Counted from the stretch's first letter, positions 26,541 through 35,550 are shown. The stretch is DNA of 64,000 bases from JAQUBU01 sp036677685 (GCA_036677685.1 JAVBWA010000011.1:1-64000); one strand, 5' to 3'. Numbers and translations are program-made. Notes: generated by a model from the letters alone, not told the origin.

Positions 26541-27286
26541 TCAAAGTGCTGCCTAAAGAAAAATTGCAGGGTGCCTTATATAGTCTGGTAATAGTTGTTA
26601 TCTTCTGGCAGCTGGCGGCTATGATATTAAATCTTCCTATTGTTCCGTCACCATGGGCGGTTTTTGTAAACATCATCGCAATATTTGCCAGTAAACTGCA
26701 GGTCCATGTTTTCTACAGCCTGGAGAGAATTATTGAAGGCATAGCTATCGCTATTCTGATTGGGGTGCCTCTGGGCTTCCTAATGGGATATTTCTCAAGA
26801 TTGGACCGTGTCCTCTCCCCCCTGGTTTACTTTACTTACCCGGTCCCCAAGATTGCCCTGCTGCCGGTGGTAATGCTGCTGTTTGGCCTGGGTGAAGCTT
26901 CGAAATTAATTATGATAGTTTTAATCGTGGTATTTCAAATTATAATAACCTCCCGGGATGCGGTTAAAGCTATTCCGGAGGAGACCTTCCGCTCCCTTAA
27001 ATCCCTGGGAGCCAGCAAAATCCAAATATTTAAGGAAATAATCCTCCCCGCTTCACTTGGCGAAGTTTTGACCGCAACCCGATTAGCCTTGGGAACCGCA
27101 GTATCCATCCTTTTCTTTACTGAAACTTTTGGCACTGAATATGGTATGGGTTATTTTATTATGGACTCCTGGATGCGGGTTAATTATCTGGATATGTACG
27201 CAGGCATAATAATTCTCAGCCTTATGGGTTTTTGCATATTCATGGCAATAGATATCGCTGAAAATTATTTTTGCTCCTGGCGCTAG
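26537..27286 (+). CDS. ABC importer permease subunit (SsuC/TauC type)
   Basis: A 249-residue permease with about six membrane helices and the cytoplasmic EAA loop (FRSLKSLGASKIQIFKEIILPAS, residues about 150-175) that docks on the ATPase. It completes the importer. The last gene of the operon, followed by a hairpin shared with the convergent hsp20 gene. Confidence 0.9.
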   Translation: MIKVLPKEKLQGALYSLVIVVIFWQLAAMILNLPIVPSPWAVFVNIIAIFASKLQVHVFYSLERIIEGIAIAILIGVPLGFLMGYFSRLDRVLSPLVYFTYPVPKIALLPVVMLLFGLGEASKLIMIVLIVVFQIIITSRDAVKAIPEETFRSLKSLGASKIQIFKEIILPASLGEVLTATRLALGTAVSILFFTETFGTEYGMGYFIMDSWMRVNYLDMYAGIIILSLMGFCIFMAIDIAENYFCSWR

Positions 27287-27328
27287 GTCTCCAAGCGTCT
27301 GCTTAACTCCGACTATTTTTAAAACTAA

Positions 27329-27361
27329 AATGCACACCGGTGGGGCTGGTCGATGTGCATT
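27329..27361. terminator. Bidirectional terminator between importer operon and hsp20
   Basis: AATGCACA and TGTGCATT form an 8-bp outer stem around a C/G-rich loop, with an A-run on the left and TAAAAAC on the right. It sits between convergent genes and can serve both. Confidence 0.6.
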
Positions 27362-27393
27362 AAAAACAACATATTAAATTGTTTACCTTAATA

Positions 27394-27840
27394 CTATTGA
27401 ATTTGAATTTGCTGGGCCTTTTCCGGCAGTGACTTTTTGGGGATAGTTACTTCCAAAATTCCATTTTCAAACTTGGCAACGATCCCTTCATTTTTTATAT
27501 CGGCCAGATAGATGGAGCGCTGCATCGAGCCAAAACGTCTTTCACGGTGCAGATAGTTGTCTTTTTTCTCATCGATGTTTTCTTCCCTCTGAACACTAAT
27601 GGTAAACTTCCCATCATTAAGGTCGATTTTAATCTCCTCTTTTTTAACTCCGGGGAGTTCGGCATCAAGTAAATATTCATTCTCATTTTCCCGGACATCG
27701 AGTTTAAAGCTTCCGTTTATCAAATTTCTTGACGATGGCTTCATATCAGTAAAAAAGTCGTCAAGCATGTTATAGAAATCTTCAAAACCCGTTGCTCTCA
27801 TTATTGACCTGTTCCGGTTAAAAGGAATTAGTCCTGACAT
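27394..27840 (-). CDS. Small heat shock protein, Hsp20/alpha-crystallin family
   Basis: A 148-residue ATP-independent holdase chaperone. The alpha-crystallin domain spans about residues 45-140, with LLDAELPGVKKEEI and the closing FENGILEVTIPKK, the family's (A/F)xxxGxLxxxxP signature; a short C-terminal extension carries the assembly motif QIQIQ instead of IxI. AAGGAGGCG precedes the ATG. A perfect CIRCE operator lies 30 bases upstream of the start codon, so HrcA repression is expected. Confidence 0.95.
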   Translation of the reverse strand: MSGLIPFNRNRSIMRATGFEDFYNMLDDFFTDMKPSSRNLINGSFKLDVRENENEYLLDAELPGVKKEEIKIDLNDGKFTISVQREENIDEKKDNYLHRERRFGSMQRSIYLADIKNEGIVAKFENGILEVTIPKKSLPEKAQQIQIQ

Positions 27841-27870
27841 GATTAACGCCTCCTTAATCTGTAAATGTTG

Positions 27871-27897
27871 TTAGCACTCTCGCCCCGCGAGTGCTAA
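27871..27897 (-). promoter_or_regulatory. CIRCE operator (HrcA binding site)
   Basis: TTAGCACTC, nine bases, GAGTGCTAA: an exact match to the CIRCE consensus. It is located between the hsp20 promoter and its start codon, so HrcA should repress hsp20 until heat stress. Confidence 0.95.
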
Positions 27898-27901
27898 TTT
27901 C

Positions 27902-27929
27902 ATTTTAATTTGCATTTTTAGTTTGTCAA
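27902..27929 (-). promoter_or_regulatory. Sigma-A type promoter of hsp20
   Basis: On the minus strand TTGACA (27929-27924), 16-base spacer, TAAAAT (27907-27902). The CIRCE element lies directly downstream at the expected transcription start, the usual arrangement for HrcA-controlled genes. Confidence 0.8.
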
Positions 27930-28093
27930 GAGATTATAAAAAAATTCTTTTAAAAAATTGTGAAAGTTGAAAATTCGCTATAACAATAATGGCATTTTAA
28001 AAATCAAAGAACCCCGGCTATTTTATTTTCTGGCAGGAAAATTTATCCGATTGTTGTATTCTAATAATAAAAAAGGTTTGGGGGTTGCATACT

Positions 28094-28852
28094 ATGAAAC
28101 TAAAAGATAAAGTAGCACTGGTTACCGGCGGAGGTACCGGGATTGGTCAGGAAGCTGCCCTGGCCCTGGCAGCACAGGGGGCCAGGGTTATGGTTCTGGG
28201 AAGGCGCAAGCAACCACTGAAGGAAACGGTAAGCAAAATCAAAAAAGCCGGTGGCGAAGCTCTGGCCTGCCCCACCGATGTGACCAAAGAGGCTGAAATC
28301 GAAAAAGCCGCGGAAATGTTAAAAAAACACTGGGGTGGCCTGGACATTTTAATCAACAATGCAGGTTCGGCTTTATTCAAGCCTTTTATGGAGACTACTT
28401 TGGAAGAATTTGATCAGATATATCGCATTGATTTACGCAGTGTTTTTGCGGTATCCCAGATCATGGCCCCTCTTTTGAAACTGGGTGAAGGAGGCAGCAT
28501 AATAAATATTGCTTCCATTCTCGGGGTCCTGGGAAATGGCAATGCTGCTGCCTATTGCGCCATGAAAGGCGGAGTGGTGAATCTTACCCGGGCTATGGCC
28601 GCAGGTCTGGGACCGGAAATCCGGGTCAACTGCCTCTGTCCTTCCCATATAGTAACACCTATGATGCAGGAGGAAATGGACCGCCTGGCTGCCGCCGGCA
28701 AAATGGATAAGCTTAATAAGCTCTTTCCCATGAAGCGGGTGGGTTATCCGGAAGACATGGTAGGCAGCATTGTCTTCTTCGCCTCCGATGATTCCAAATG
28801 GCTGACTGGTAATATCTTTATGGTAGACGGCGGCTTGTCATGTTATGTATAG
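28094..28852 (+). CDS. Short-chain dehydrogenase/reductase (SDR)
   Basis: A 252-residue classical SDR. The NAD(P)-binding motif is TGGGTGIG (about residues 11-18), followed by LGRRK, which favours NADP(H) by placing arginines after the second strand; NNAG (about 90), catalytic Ser in NIASILG and YCAMK (YxxxK). Related enzymes reduce 3-oxoacyl groups or polyols; the substrate is unknown. A TTG at 28085 is in frame but GGGGG nine bases before the ATG at 28094 favours the latter. No operon partner. Confidence 0.9.
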   Translation: MKLKDKVALVTGGGTGIGQEAALALAAQGARVMVLGRRKQPLKETVSKIKKAGGEALACPTDVTKEAEIEKAAEMLKKHWGGLDILINNAGSALFKPFMETTLEEFDQIYRIDLRSVFAVSQIMAPLLKLGEGGSIINIASILGVLGNGNAAAYCAMKGGVVNLTRAMAAGLGPEIRVNCLCPSHIVTPMMQEEMDRLAAAGKMDKLNKLFPMKRVGYPEDMVGSIVFFASDDSKWLTGNIFMVDGGLSCYV

Positions 28853-29098
28853 TGTTGTTACGAGCTTCCTGCCCATATTTTTTCTCATTATCATAAATAA
28901 GCTTTTGTTTAAATCTTTTATAATTTTCGGAGCATGACGTATTTATCCCCCCTTTTTTCAAGGTTATTGTTTTCTCAACATTTGCTATCAATAATTCTCA
29001 TTTTTCTCTTCGGCCAAGAAGTTTCTCGTGGTGTTGTATTCTTCAGGTGCTTCTAGGAAAAGCTATTGGAAACAATTATGCTTAAGAGGAGGCTGGCT

Positions 29099-29326
29099 AT
29101 GAAACATAATCCAGATGACCGAAGGGACAATGTTGATCGAATTCAAAACAATATTGACAACACAATCAAGAATATGGAGATTGCTGATGAAATAATTGCC
29201 TCAACTGAAGACTCCAAAAAGAAAAAGTCGTTAAGAAAAAAGAACCGGAGACGGGAAGACGCTCTGGAAGGCATGATAAACGAAATCAAAGATGAAGCCG
29301 ATGCCAGGGAGAATAAATACAAGTAG
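29099..29326 (+). CDS. tlp: Small acid-soluble spore protein Tlp
   Basis: A 75-residue, highly charged protein matching thioredoxin-like spore protein Tlp: it opens MKHNPDDRRDNVDRIQ and ends IKDEADARENKYK, both nearly diagnostic. It is made in the forespore and deposited in the spore core in Bacillus. The true start is the ATG at 29099 with AGAGGAGG eight bases upstream, not the ATG at 29066. This is direct evidence that the organism can sporulate, or descends from one that did. A forespore sigma promoter should lie upstream, but I could not identify it with confidence. Confidence 0.93.
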   Translation: MKHNPDDRRDNVDRIQNNIDNTIKNMEIADEIIASTEDSKKKKSLRKKNRRREDALEGMINEIKDEADARENKYK

Positions 29327-29362
29327 AGCTTTCTTTAAAACAAATTTATAGTAAAACAACAA

Positions 29363-29394
29363 GACAAGGGGATTCAAATATGTGTCCCCTTGTC
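29363..29394 (+). terminator. Terminator after tlp
   Basis: GACAAGGGGA, 12-base loop, TCCCCTTGTC: a perfect 10-bp stem 36 bases after the tlp stop. No long T-run follows (CTATCATTT), so strength is uncertain. Confidence 0.65.
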
Positions 29395-29403
29395 CTATCA
29401 TTT

Positions 29404-29486
29404 GCTTTAAGACCCCGCCGCCTGTTTTGTTAATAAGAACCCGGCCACTTAAATAAGAGGGAGATATCTCTTCGCCTCGTTATAAG
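29404..29486 (-). repeat. Structured interspersed repeat, copy E (left part only)
   Basis: On the minus strand: TTATAACGAGGCGAA, GATATCTCCC, AAGTGGCCGGGTTCTTATTAACAAAACAGGCGGC, then truncated. The right arm and terminal hairpin are missing. Its TAA (29482-29480) is the stop codon of the HD-GYP gene. Confidence 0.7.
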
Positions 29487-30628
29487 ATTGCGTATTGCTG
29501 TTCAACAGGATTATTATGGATTTGTTTCTTCCGAACTGAAATCTGACAGCGAACCATTTCCATTTCCTCATTACTCAGTCTTTTTACTATACTTACTTCA
29601 TTGGTTTTTTGCAGATCTATCTCAAAGGTGGGATGTATCAGATTGTAATTATTGTCACACACCACTTGTACCTTTGGTCGGGTGGAATTGATCCTGGTAG
29701 CGGATGTCACCAGAGCAATATGTCCGGTATTCAGGCTTATCAAACTACCAACCGGATACATAGCTATATTGCTGGCGAAAGCATCCAGGATTTCCTGATC
29801 AAAGTAAGTGTTAGCCAGTTTTTTAACAATTATCAAACCATCAGTGGTAGAATAACCCTTGCGGAAGGGACGATCCGAGACAACCGCATCAAATGTATCG
29901 GCAATTGATGTTATTAGGGCATATTCCAGTATGCTTTTTCTGTCCAACTGCCGGGGATAGCCGGTCCCATCAACCTTCTCATGATGTTGATAGGCAATAT
30001 GGGATGCTTTGGTGGGCATTTCCCGGAAGGTCCTCAATATATTGAATCCGATTTCCGGATGATTTTTCACCTGTTCAATTTCGCTTGGACTCAGTCCTCC
30101 TGCTTTATTTACAATACTGGGGTCCACCATAATCATACCTATATCATGCAGCAAGGCCCCAAGTCCCAGATCCATAAGCTTTGATTCATTATATCCCATA
30201 GTCAATCCGGTCATCATCGATAAAATAGCAACATTAAGAGAATGCATCAGCAAATAGTCGTCATGGGACCGGATATCGTCCAAATGAATAAGTGTGTTGT
30301 GATTGCTGATAACATTGTCCAGTAATAAGGAAATAACACTTCTTAAGCTTTTAATATCCAGAGCTTTTTTTGCCGAAAATTGCTGCAAGGAAAGATTTAA
30401 TGTATTTGATACGGCAGAGCGAACCTGCCGGGAAACTACCTCAGGAATATCAATATCTGATAGTCCGTCTTTAATATAGACAGACTGCAGCCCCAATAGA
30501 TGAAGCCTTTTTATATATGCATCAGAAAGCCCGGTATTTTCCATTAATAATGCCCTGCCATCGGAACCAATGACCGTTCTTGCAACTACCATACCTGCTT
30601 CAAGTTCATCAATCAAAACCCTTTTCAT
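29480..30628 (-). CDS. HD-GYP domain protein, probable cyclic-di-GMP phosphodiesterase
   Basis: A 382-residue protein. About 120 N-terminal residues of unknown fold precede an HD-GYP domain with LLHDIGM (about 160), NHPEIGFNIL and HHEKVDGTGYP (about 214), the full metal and GYP signature of enzymes that degrade c-di-GMP. An ATG with GAGGGGGATTTTG upstream sets the start at 30628, not the first in-frame codon. It lies downstream of a YvyF-like flagellar gene in the same direction, fitting control of motility. The stop codon is inside repeat copy E. Confidence 0.9.
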   Translation of the reverse strand: MKRVLIDELEAGMVVARTVIGSDGRALLMENTGLSDAYIKRLHLLGLQSVYIKDGLSDIDIPEVVSRQVRSAVSNTLNLSLQQFSAKKALDIKSLRSVISLLLDNVISNHNTLIHLDDIRSHDDYLLMHSLNVAILSMMTGLTMGYNESKLMDLGLGALLHDIGMIMVDPSIVNKAGGLSPSEIEQVKNHPEIGFNILRTFREMPTKASHIAYQHHEKVDGTGYPRQLDRKSILEYALITSIADTFDAVVSDRPFRKGYSTTDGLIIVKKLANTYFDQEILDAFASNIAMYPVGSLISLNTGHIALVTSATRINSTRPKVQVVCDNNYNLIHPTFEIDLQKTNEVSIVKRLSNEEMEMVRCQISVRKKQIHNNPVEQQYAIL

Positions 30629-30711
30629 CAAAATCCCCCTCAAACAATACCGCAAAAACAAGCTTTAATTGTAGTGTTTGGCTATTCAACAATAGGTCCT
30701 AAATGGAGGAC

Positions 30712-30939
30712 CTATGAACAAACAAAACGTCCTTCTCGCATAAACTTTAATACCGCCGCCTGCTTTATCCCGGTTTGCGTAACCACATCGATAACATTTA
30801 CTCCGGGATTATCTCTAATGAAGCGGCGAATGATACTGTACTCCTCTTCAACAAGATTGGTACATTCGGGACAAACCCGATGCCTTTCCGAATAGGAAAA
30901 AAGTCTGTTACACCTGGGACAATTACGGATTTCTTTCAT
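30712..30939 (-). CDS. YvyF-like flagellar operon protein
   Basis: A 75-residue protein with an N-terminal zinc-ribbon-like CPRC-x14-CPEC followed by a helix-turn-helix-like region (NPGVNVIDVVTQTGIKQAAVLKFMREGR). This is the pattern of the YvyF/TIGR03826 flagellar operon proteins, here shorter than the Bacillus protein. Such genes usually sit beside flgM and flagellar genes; here it precedes an HD-GYP gene by about 83 bases. GGGGTGAGG provides the ribosome site. Function in the family is not settled. Confidence 0.75.
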   Translation of the reverse strand: MKEIRNCPRCNRLFSYSERHRVCPECTNLVEEEYSIIRRFIRDNPGVNVIDVVTQTGIKQAAVLKFMREGRFVCS

Positions 30940-31260
30940 TAGACCTCACCCCTTCTTATTAGCTAATCAAATACTGCCAAAAACTGTCCGTAACTATTAA
31001 AAACTGTGTAGTCTTCCTACTTTATGACCAGGTTCGACATTTAATGATATTATAATAACGCATATTTTTTATAAAAACACCGGCCTTTAGTCCTATATTT
31101 AATGGGCCTTTGTGTTCAATTTATGGTGGGCCGGCCTATTCGGCAACTCAGATATATTTACTATATGACCTCATGAAAATCCGGACATTACTATAGAAAT
31201 GAATACAAATCCAATTTACTGGGTAATTTATTGAAGAAGTATATTAGTGGAGGTAAAAGC
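30940..31260. other. Intergenic region between divergent genes
   Basis: About 320 bases with no supported gene. It must contain promoters in both directions. I see A/T-rich tracts but no convincing sigma-A, SigD or spore-sigma boxes and no notable inverted repeats. Confidence 0.4.
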
Positions 31261-31608
31261 ATGAAACATTTAAAGGCTATTCTTTATAAGTTCTTGATCG
31301 TACTGCTTGTACTGGAAATTGTGCTTGGTCTTTTGACGAATCTGAATTTCGCACAACTCTTATCAATAAGTGTAACTGTAACTTTACTCGCTTATATTTT
31401 CGGAGATATGATGATACTGCCGGTCTCGAACGATACCATAGCTACCCTGTTCAATATTGGTTTAGCGTGGGCGACCGTATATTTGTTCAGCTATATATAT
31501 CGGGGTGTAGCGATATCGATAACTGATGCTTTTTTGGCAGCAGCAGTCCTGGGGATCGGTGAATGGTTTTTCCATAAATATATTGCATCCAGCGTTCTTC
31601 CTAAGTAG
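31261..31608 (+). CDS. DUF2512 (YndM-like) membrane protein
   Basis: A 115-residue protein with four predicted membrane helices, matching the DUF2512 pattern: the YIFGDMMILP loop between helices 2 and 3 and a final GEWFFHKYI. The family occurs in spore-forming Firmicutes; the role is unknown. GGAGGTAAAAGC precedes the ATG at 31261, which I prefer to the start ten codons earlier. A terminator follows. Confidence 0.82.
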   Translation: MKHLKAILYKFLIVLLVLEIVLGLLTNLNFAQLLSISVTVTLLAYIFGDMMILPVSNDTIATLFNIGLAWATVYLFSYIYRGVAISITDAFLAAAVLGIGEWFFHKYIASSVLPK

Positions 31609-31627
31609 ATACTGCAGGTCATAAAAG

Positions 31628-31650
31628 AAAGCAGCCTTGAAGCTGCTTTT
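31628..31650 (+). terminator. Terminator after the DUF2512 gene
   Basis: AAAGCAGC, 6-base loop, GCTGCTTTT: a strong intrinsic terminator 20 bases after the stop. Confidence 0.8.
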
Positions 31651-31714
31651 AACCTGTCAATAAAGCAAGTATGTTGGCAGAGCGAGCAAAAAATGTTATA
31701 AGGAAGTATGTTAA

Positions 31715-33592
31715 TTAATAATTCCTATTAATTATTACATCCCGTGCCTGAAGGTAATTATATAGTACAATCGCGGCTTGATATCTGCTAATAAATATGC
31801 TTTGCCCGGATAATCCCTTAGCTGACATGATGTCGTTCAATATTTTTCTTCCTTTCTCATAATCGCATATTATTCCTTTCTTCTTCAGGGCTCTGACCAT
31901 AATGGCGGTTATCTCATCCTTTTTCATATAATTGTCGGGTGCAAATCGGCTTTCGGCAGTTCCCAACATTAGTTCTTCTTTAGCTACCGCTCCAATAAAA
32001 CCCTCAGCCCAATCATACGTTACATCATTAAACTTTTCACGGGCATAGTTTTTATCTTCATTTAAACCCAGAGCTCTACAGAGCATTACCGAAAACTCAG
32101 CCCTGGTCAATTGGTCGGCAGGACGCATCAAATGATTGCCGTTTCCCGACAAAATGAACCTGTCTGCGAGACTTTCAACCGCCTCTTTTTGTTCATATTG
32201 ATCAAGATCTTCAAATTTGGATTTTTCAATTTGTTTTCCAGCGGTAAGGCATTCAATCCACTGTTTGCCGTTAGCCCGCTTAATACTGAGCTCATTGACT
32301 ACTACACTGCGGGTTCTTATAATATTGGCTTTGGTGGCGCCGGTATCGAATTTGGCGAATGACCCCAAATCGCTTATTACATAATACTTTTCCTGGTACT
32401 TGCCAAGATAAATCATCACATGCCCGGGAAAAAGCAGAAGTGAGCCGGGAGCCAGCTTGTCAAGCAAATTATGGCGGTTCTCAATATCCAAGTTATCAAA
32501 GCTGGCGGTTTTGCATGGAACCTTGACCTGTGATTCGGTATTGCGCGGAAGGTTTATACCAAAACAACGATATACTTCCACCACCAGTTGGGAACAGTCT
32601 CTTGAATTAAGCATCCCTCCCCATCCATATCTGTCACCATGCATTTTAAAAACCTGTTTTAGGATATTGGCACGGTTATAGGGTAAAAAGCCGCAGCTTA
32701 CATCCCTGGAAACCGGTATTAATGCCAGCTTGTAAATCAGTTCACCGGTGCTGCCGCGAGTAGGGATTTTTACCACATAATTGTCGTAAAGCGCTCTTTC
32801 GTTTATAGATTGGGGAAGCTCGGAGGAATTGGCAAATTCAAGGATAGAGCCCATTGCAAGCTCCAGTTCCGATATTTCAGGAGCATAGGGATCCGGCTCC
32901 AGCTTTATTTTATTACCGGTAACCACCATAAAATCGGAATAATTCCGGTTCTTTAACCAGGTATCTTTATCGGGGCTCAATGCAATATCATTGACTAAAG
33001 CCCATCCGGAGCAGTTTTGCATCATTATGTAAAGCCATTGCGAATCAGCACTCCGGTGCAGAACCAGAACCGGTTCGTTTATTAATATCCCCGAATTTTG
33101 AAACTCATCATAGGCAAGATCGTCAGGATCGTCGCTTACAATATCTGCGGTGGGAAATATTTTAAGATTGGTGCGCCTAACTGTAAAACCATAACGAACC
33201 GGATTGTTCTCAGCAATCCCTTTCAGGTTTAAGTTTTCTATAAGCCTATCCCAATACTCCTTGGAGAGTGGCTTTCCATCCACATAGTAATCAGAATCAG
33301 GACACTTTTGGTCCACCATCTTGCTAAGCTGGGATTTGGAATAACTAGCTGGCAGAGTACTAAGATCGCAGACATAAGTATTAGATTTTTCTGTTATTTC
33401 TTTATTAAGACTCGATATTTCAGTTTGTGACATGATGATTTCATTGGGAGCACTTATCTGGTTGATCCAAAATTGGGCGTTTAGCATGGGATCTGTTACA
33501 TTATCCATCTTTTTTATATTTTCAGCCCAAGCGAAACTTGATGATTGGATTAAAAGAAACCCTATCAGCAAGCAAACCATAAACTTCTTCAT
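31715..33592 (-). CDS. Secreted NlpC/P60 peptidase with SH3-like and SLH domains
   Basis: A 625-residue exported wall enzyme. Signal peptide (residues 1-23, FLLIQSSSFAWAE); a region of SH3-like character (about 150-310, GILINEPVLVLHRSADSQW, GWALV); an NlpC/P60 cysteine peptidase with the nucleophile in RDCSQLV (Cys about 331) and histidine in PGHVMIYLG (about 389); two SLH units (about 470-620, LTRAEFSVMLCRALGL and FNDVTYDWAEGFI) that anchor it to the wall polymer. The architecture is close to dipeptidyl/endopeptidases that cut gamma-D-Glu-diaminopimelate bonds in muropeptides. Single gene. Confidence 0.88.
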   Translation of the reverse strand: MKKFMVCLLIGFLLIQSSSFAWAENIKKMDNVTDPMLNAQFWINQISAPNEIIMSQTEISSLNKEITEKSNTYVCDLSTLPASYSKSQLSKMVDQKCPDSDYYVDGKPLSKEYWDRLIENLNLKGIAENNPVRYGFTVRRTNLKIFPTADIVSDDPDDLAYDEFQNSGILINEPVLVLHRSADSQWLYIMMQNCSGWALVNDIALSPDKDTWLKNRNYSDFMVVTGNKIKLEPDPYAPEISELELAMGSILEFANSSELPQSINERALYDNYVVKIPTRGSTGELIYKLALIPVSRDVSCGFLPYNRANILKQVFKMHGDRYGWGGMLNSRDCSQLVVEVYRCFGINLPRNTESQVKVPCKTASFDNLDIENRHNLLDKLAPGSLLLFPGHVMIYLGKYQEKYYVISDLGSFAKFDTGATKANIIRTRSVVVNELSIKRANGKQWIECLTAGKQIEKSKFEDLDQYEQKEAVESLADRFILSGNGNHLMRPADQLTRAEFSVMLCRALGLNEDKNYAREKFNDVTYDWAEGFIGAVAKEELMLGTAESRFAPDNYMKKDEITAIMVRALKKKGIICDYEKGRKILNDIMSAKGLSGQSIFISRYQAAIVLYNYLQARDVIINRNY

Positions 33593-33913
33593 AGAGATAG
33601 TCCTCCCACATTATAAAATAAATCCCATTCAATTTTTAATTATAGCATAGAGTTCCTTTTATCATGCCTTCACTTTAAGCGCAACCCTGGTGCCGCATCC
33701 CGGAGTGCTTTCTATTTCAATATCTGTACCATAAAAATATTTAAAGCTTTCTATTTTTACTATATTCTTTCAATACAAGCCCTTAAAATCCTCTGCATTT
33801 ACCCAAACATGTTTGGACAGGAGATCAGTTCTAACGTAACAAGGCATACTTGTCCTCCCTATTTCCAAGCAATTGCATTCTCATCGCCAGCTATTATGTC
33901 TGATCCCTCATTT
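33593..33913. other. Intergenic region with a kinase relic
   Basis: Apart from the histidine-kinase tail at 33662-33770, I see no gene. A palindrome ACATGT with flanks (about 33808) is too short to interpret. The region carries the promoter of the NlpC/P60 gene on its left side. Confidence 0.4.
33662..33770 (-). pseudogene. C-terminal relic of a LytS-type sensor histidine kinase
   Basis: The minus strand encodes SFKYFYGTDIEIESTPGCGTR followed by VALKVKA and a TGA at 33664-33662 (shown here in two parts). This is the last strand region of a HATPase domain: LytS/YehU proteins end with YG, then IES, then G-x-GT. Upstream, the frame closes at a TGA within a few codons, and a neighbouring frame carries GLVLKEYSKN, as expected after a frameshift. 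The rest of the kinase and any response regulator are gone. Confidence 0.55.
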
Positions 33914-34327
33914 TTATAATAGAAAAAAGATACCCAGAATAATATACCCGGCACCCAAACATTTCCACGCTGTAATCGGCTCACCTAAAAATAGTGCGGC
34001 ACAAAGCATAGTTACCAGGGGTGAGGCTGCCATTATCATAGATACAAGAGAAACATTACCACCCTTGATGGCTGCAAAATATGCCAGATCTCCGACCACG
34101 GTAGCCAGTATCGCTTCTACCGCAATCAAAATTGATTGTTGAAAAGTTATTTGCCTGAATTGCGTAATTCCACCGCTTACTCCCATCCAGGTGCTGACCA
34201 GAATCACAGCAATTATCGTCCTTAAGACCAAACCGGTTGCCGGATTAACATTCTGTAAACCTAGTTTAGCGAATATGGGTGCAATTCCCCAGCATATCAT
34301 CCCTAACAAGGCCAGCCATATTACCAT
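33914..34327 (-). CDS. EamA-type small membrane transporter (half DMT protein)
   Basis: A 137-residue protein with four to five membrane helices and one EamA domain: MVIWLALLGMICWGIAPIFAKLGL at the N-terminus and LFLGEPITAWKCLGAGYIILGI at the C-terminus. Full DMT transporters have two such halves; single-domain proteins work as dimers. The AAAGGT ribosome site is weak. Substrate unknown. Confidence 0.82.
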   Translation of the reverse strand: MVIWLALLGMICWGIAPIFAKLGLQNVNPATGLVLRTIIAVILVSTWMGVSGGITQFRQITFQQSILIAVEAILATVVGDLAYFAAIKGGNVSLVSMIMAASPLVTMLCAALFLGEPITAWKCLGAGYIILGIFFLL

Positions 34328-34596
34328 TTATATACGACCTTTCATTTTGAAAAAGCAGAATATTTTCTGCTAAGAAATATTTTAAGAAACTTACTATTGA
34401 TTATAAGTTCACAACCTTGGTCAGAATTTACTTGCCAAATGGCCGAAGCTTGGTTCTATTTTTGAATCATTCCAATAATTCCGTACACGACTGCACCTTT
34501 TTATGCCATTTTTAATAACATTCGGCTGTTTATGCGTTTTGATAGTAGAACAAAATACTCATATGTATATTAAAACGAGAAAAGTGAGGACTTAAA

Positions 34597-35550
34597 TTGT
34601 ATATTCGGTATATTAAGATTGGATTGGCTTCTTTACTCATTTTATTATTAGGAACAACAAATCATGCTATATATGCGAGGAGTTTGTCGGATCATTCCCG
34701 AATTAATTTGGATTTCCTGCCCTATGCTTCATCAACAGACAAAATATTTTATTCAACCCCGTCTGCTTCAAGCTCAGTTACTATACTTCCCTGGGAAAAT
34801 GACCCGGACTTTTTGAAAGCTGTAGCAGAGAATAAAGCCAATAAACAGTTAGCAAACTACTGTACCGTATTAAAGGATCCCTTGTCCGGAGAAGAAACCA
34901 ATGTTCACATTGCTGCCCGCTTATTGAAAGGAACAGTTGTAGAACCAGGTAAAATATTTTCTCAAAACACCAGAATTGGACCCTACAGCCAGTACAAAGG
35001 ATTTCAGCCCGGACCCGTTTACATTGGTTATCAGCTAAAAACTACTGTTGGCGGCGGTGTCTGTAAAATCGCCTCCACTCTATATAATGTTACAGTTTTG
35101 TCGAATTTGCCGGTTATTGAACGGTACGCCCACAGCATGCCGGTTCCCTATGTACCACTCGGGCAAGATGCAACAGTTTGTTATGGAGTCAAGGATTTCA
35201 AATTTTCAAACAATACACCGTACCCGATTTTAATTTGGGCCGAAGGTATTGAAAACCGCCTTTATATCGCCTTCTATGGTCAGACGACACCACCTAAGGT
35301 TACATGGCACCACGAAATGGTAAAACAAATCAAAACCCACAACATTTACAGGAATAATTATTCTGTTGAGGCTGGAAAAGAAAAAATAGTTTTAAAAGGA
35401 ATGGACGGTGCAGTAATACGGTCATGGCTGACCATTGAAGATCCTAAGCAGGGTAAAATCACCAAAAGACTTGGTAAAGACTATTATAATCCAATGCCAT
35501 CGATTGTTGAAAAAGGTATGATGAAGTCCGTTTCTCCTCCACCTCGATAA
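34597..35550 (+). CDS. VanW family exported protein 1
   Basis: A 317-residue protein with an N-terminal signal segment (GLASLLILLLGTTNHAIYA) and a VanW domain (about residues 95-225: VHIAARLLKGTVVEPGKIFS, GPYSQYKGF, GGGVCKIASTLYN, YVPLGQDATV). VanW proteins occur beside glycopeptide-resistance genes and alone in many Firmicutes; the function is unknown, possibly wall-related. TTG start with GTGAGGA. It shares about half its residues with the VanW protein at 37282, the two flanking a decarboxylase. Confidence 0.85.
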   Translation: MYIRYIKIGLASLLILLLGTTNHAIYARSLSDHSRINLDFLPYASSTDKIFYSTPSASSSVTILPWENDPDFLKAVAENKANKQLANYCTVLKDPLSGEETNVHIAARLLKGTVVEPGKIFSQNTRIGPYSQYKGFQPGPVYIGYQLKTTVGGGVCKIASTLYNVTVLSNLPVIERYAHSMPVPYVPLGQDATVCYGVKDFKFSNNTPYPILIWAEGIENRLYIAFYGQTTPPKVTWHHEMVKQIKTHNIYRNNYSVEAGKEKIVLKGMDGAVIRSWLTIEDPKQGKITKRLGKDYYNPMPSIVEKGMMKSVSPPPR

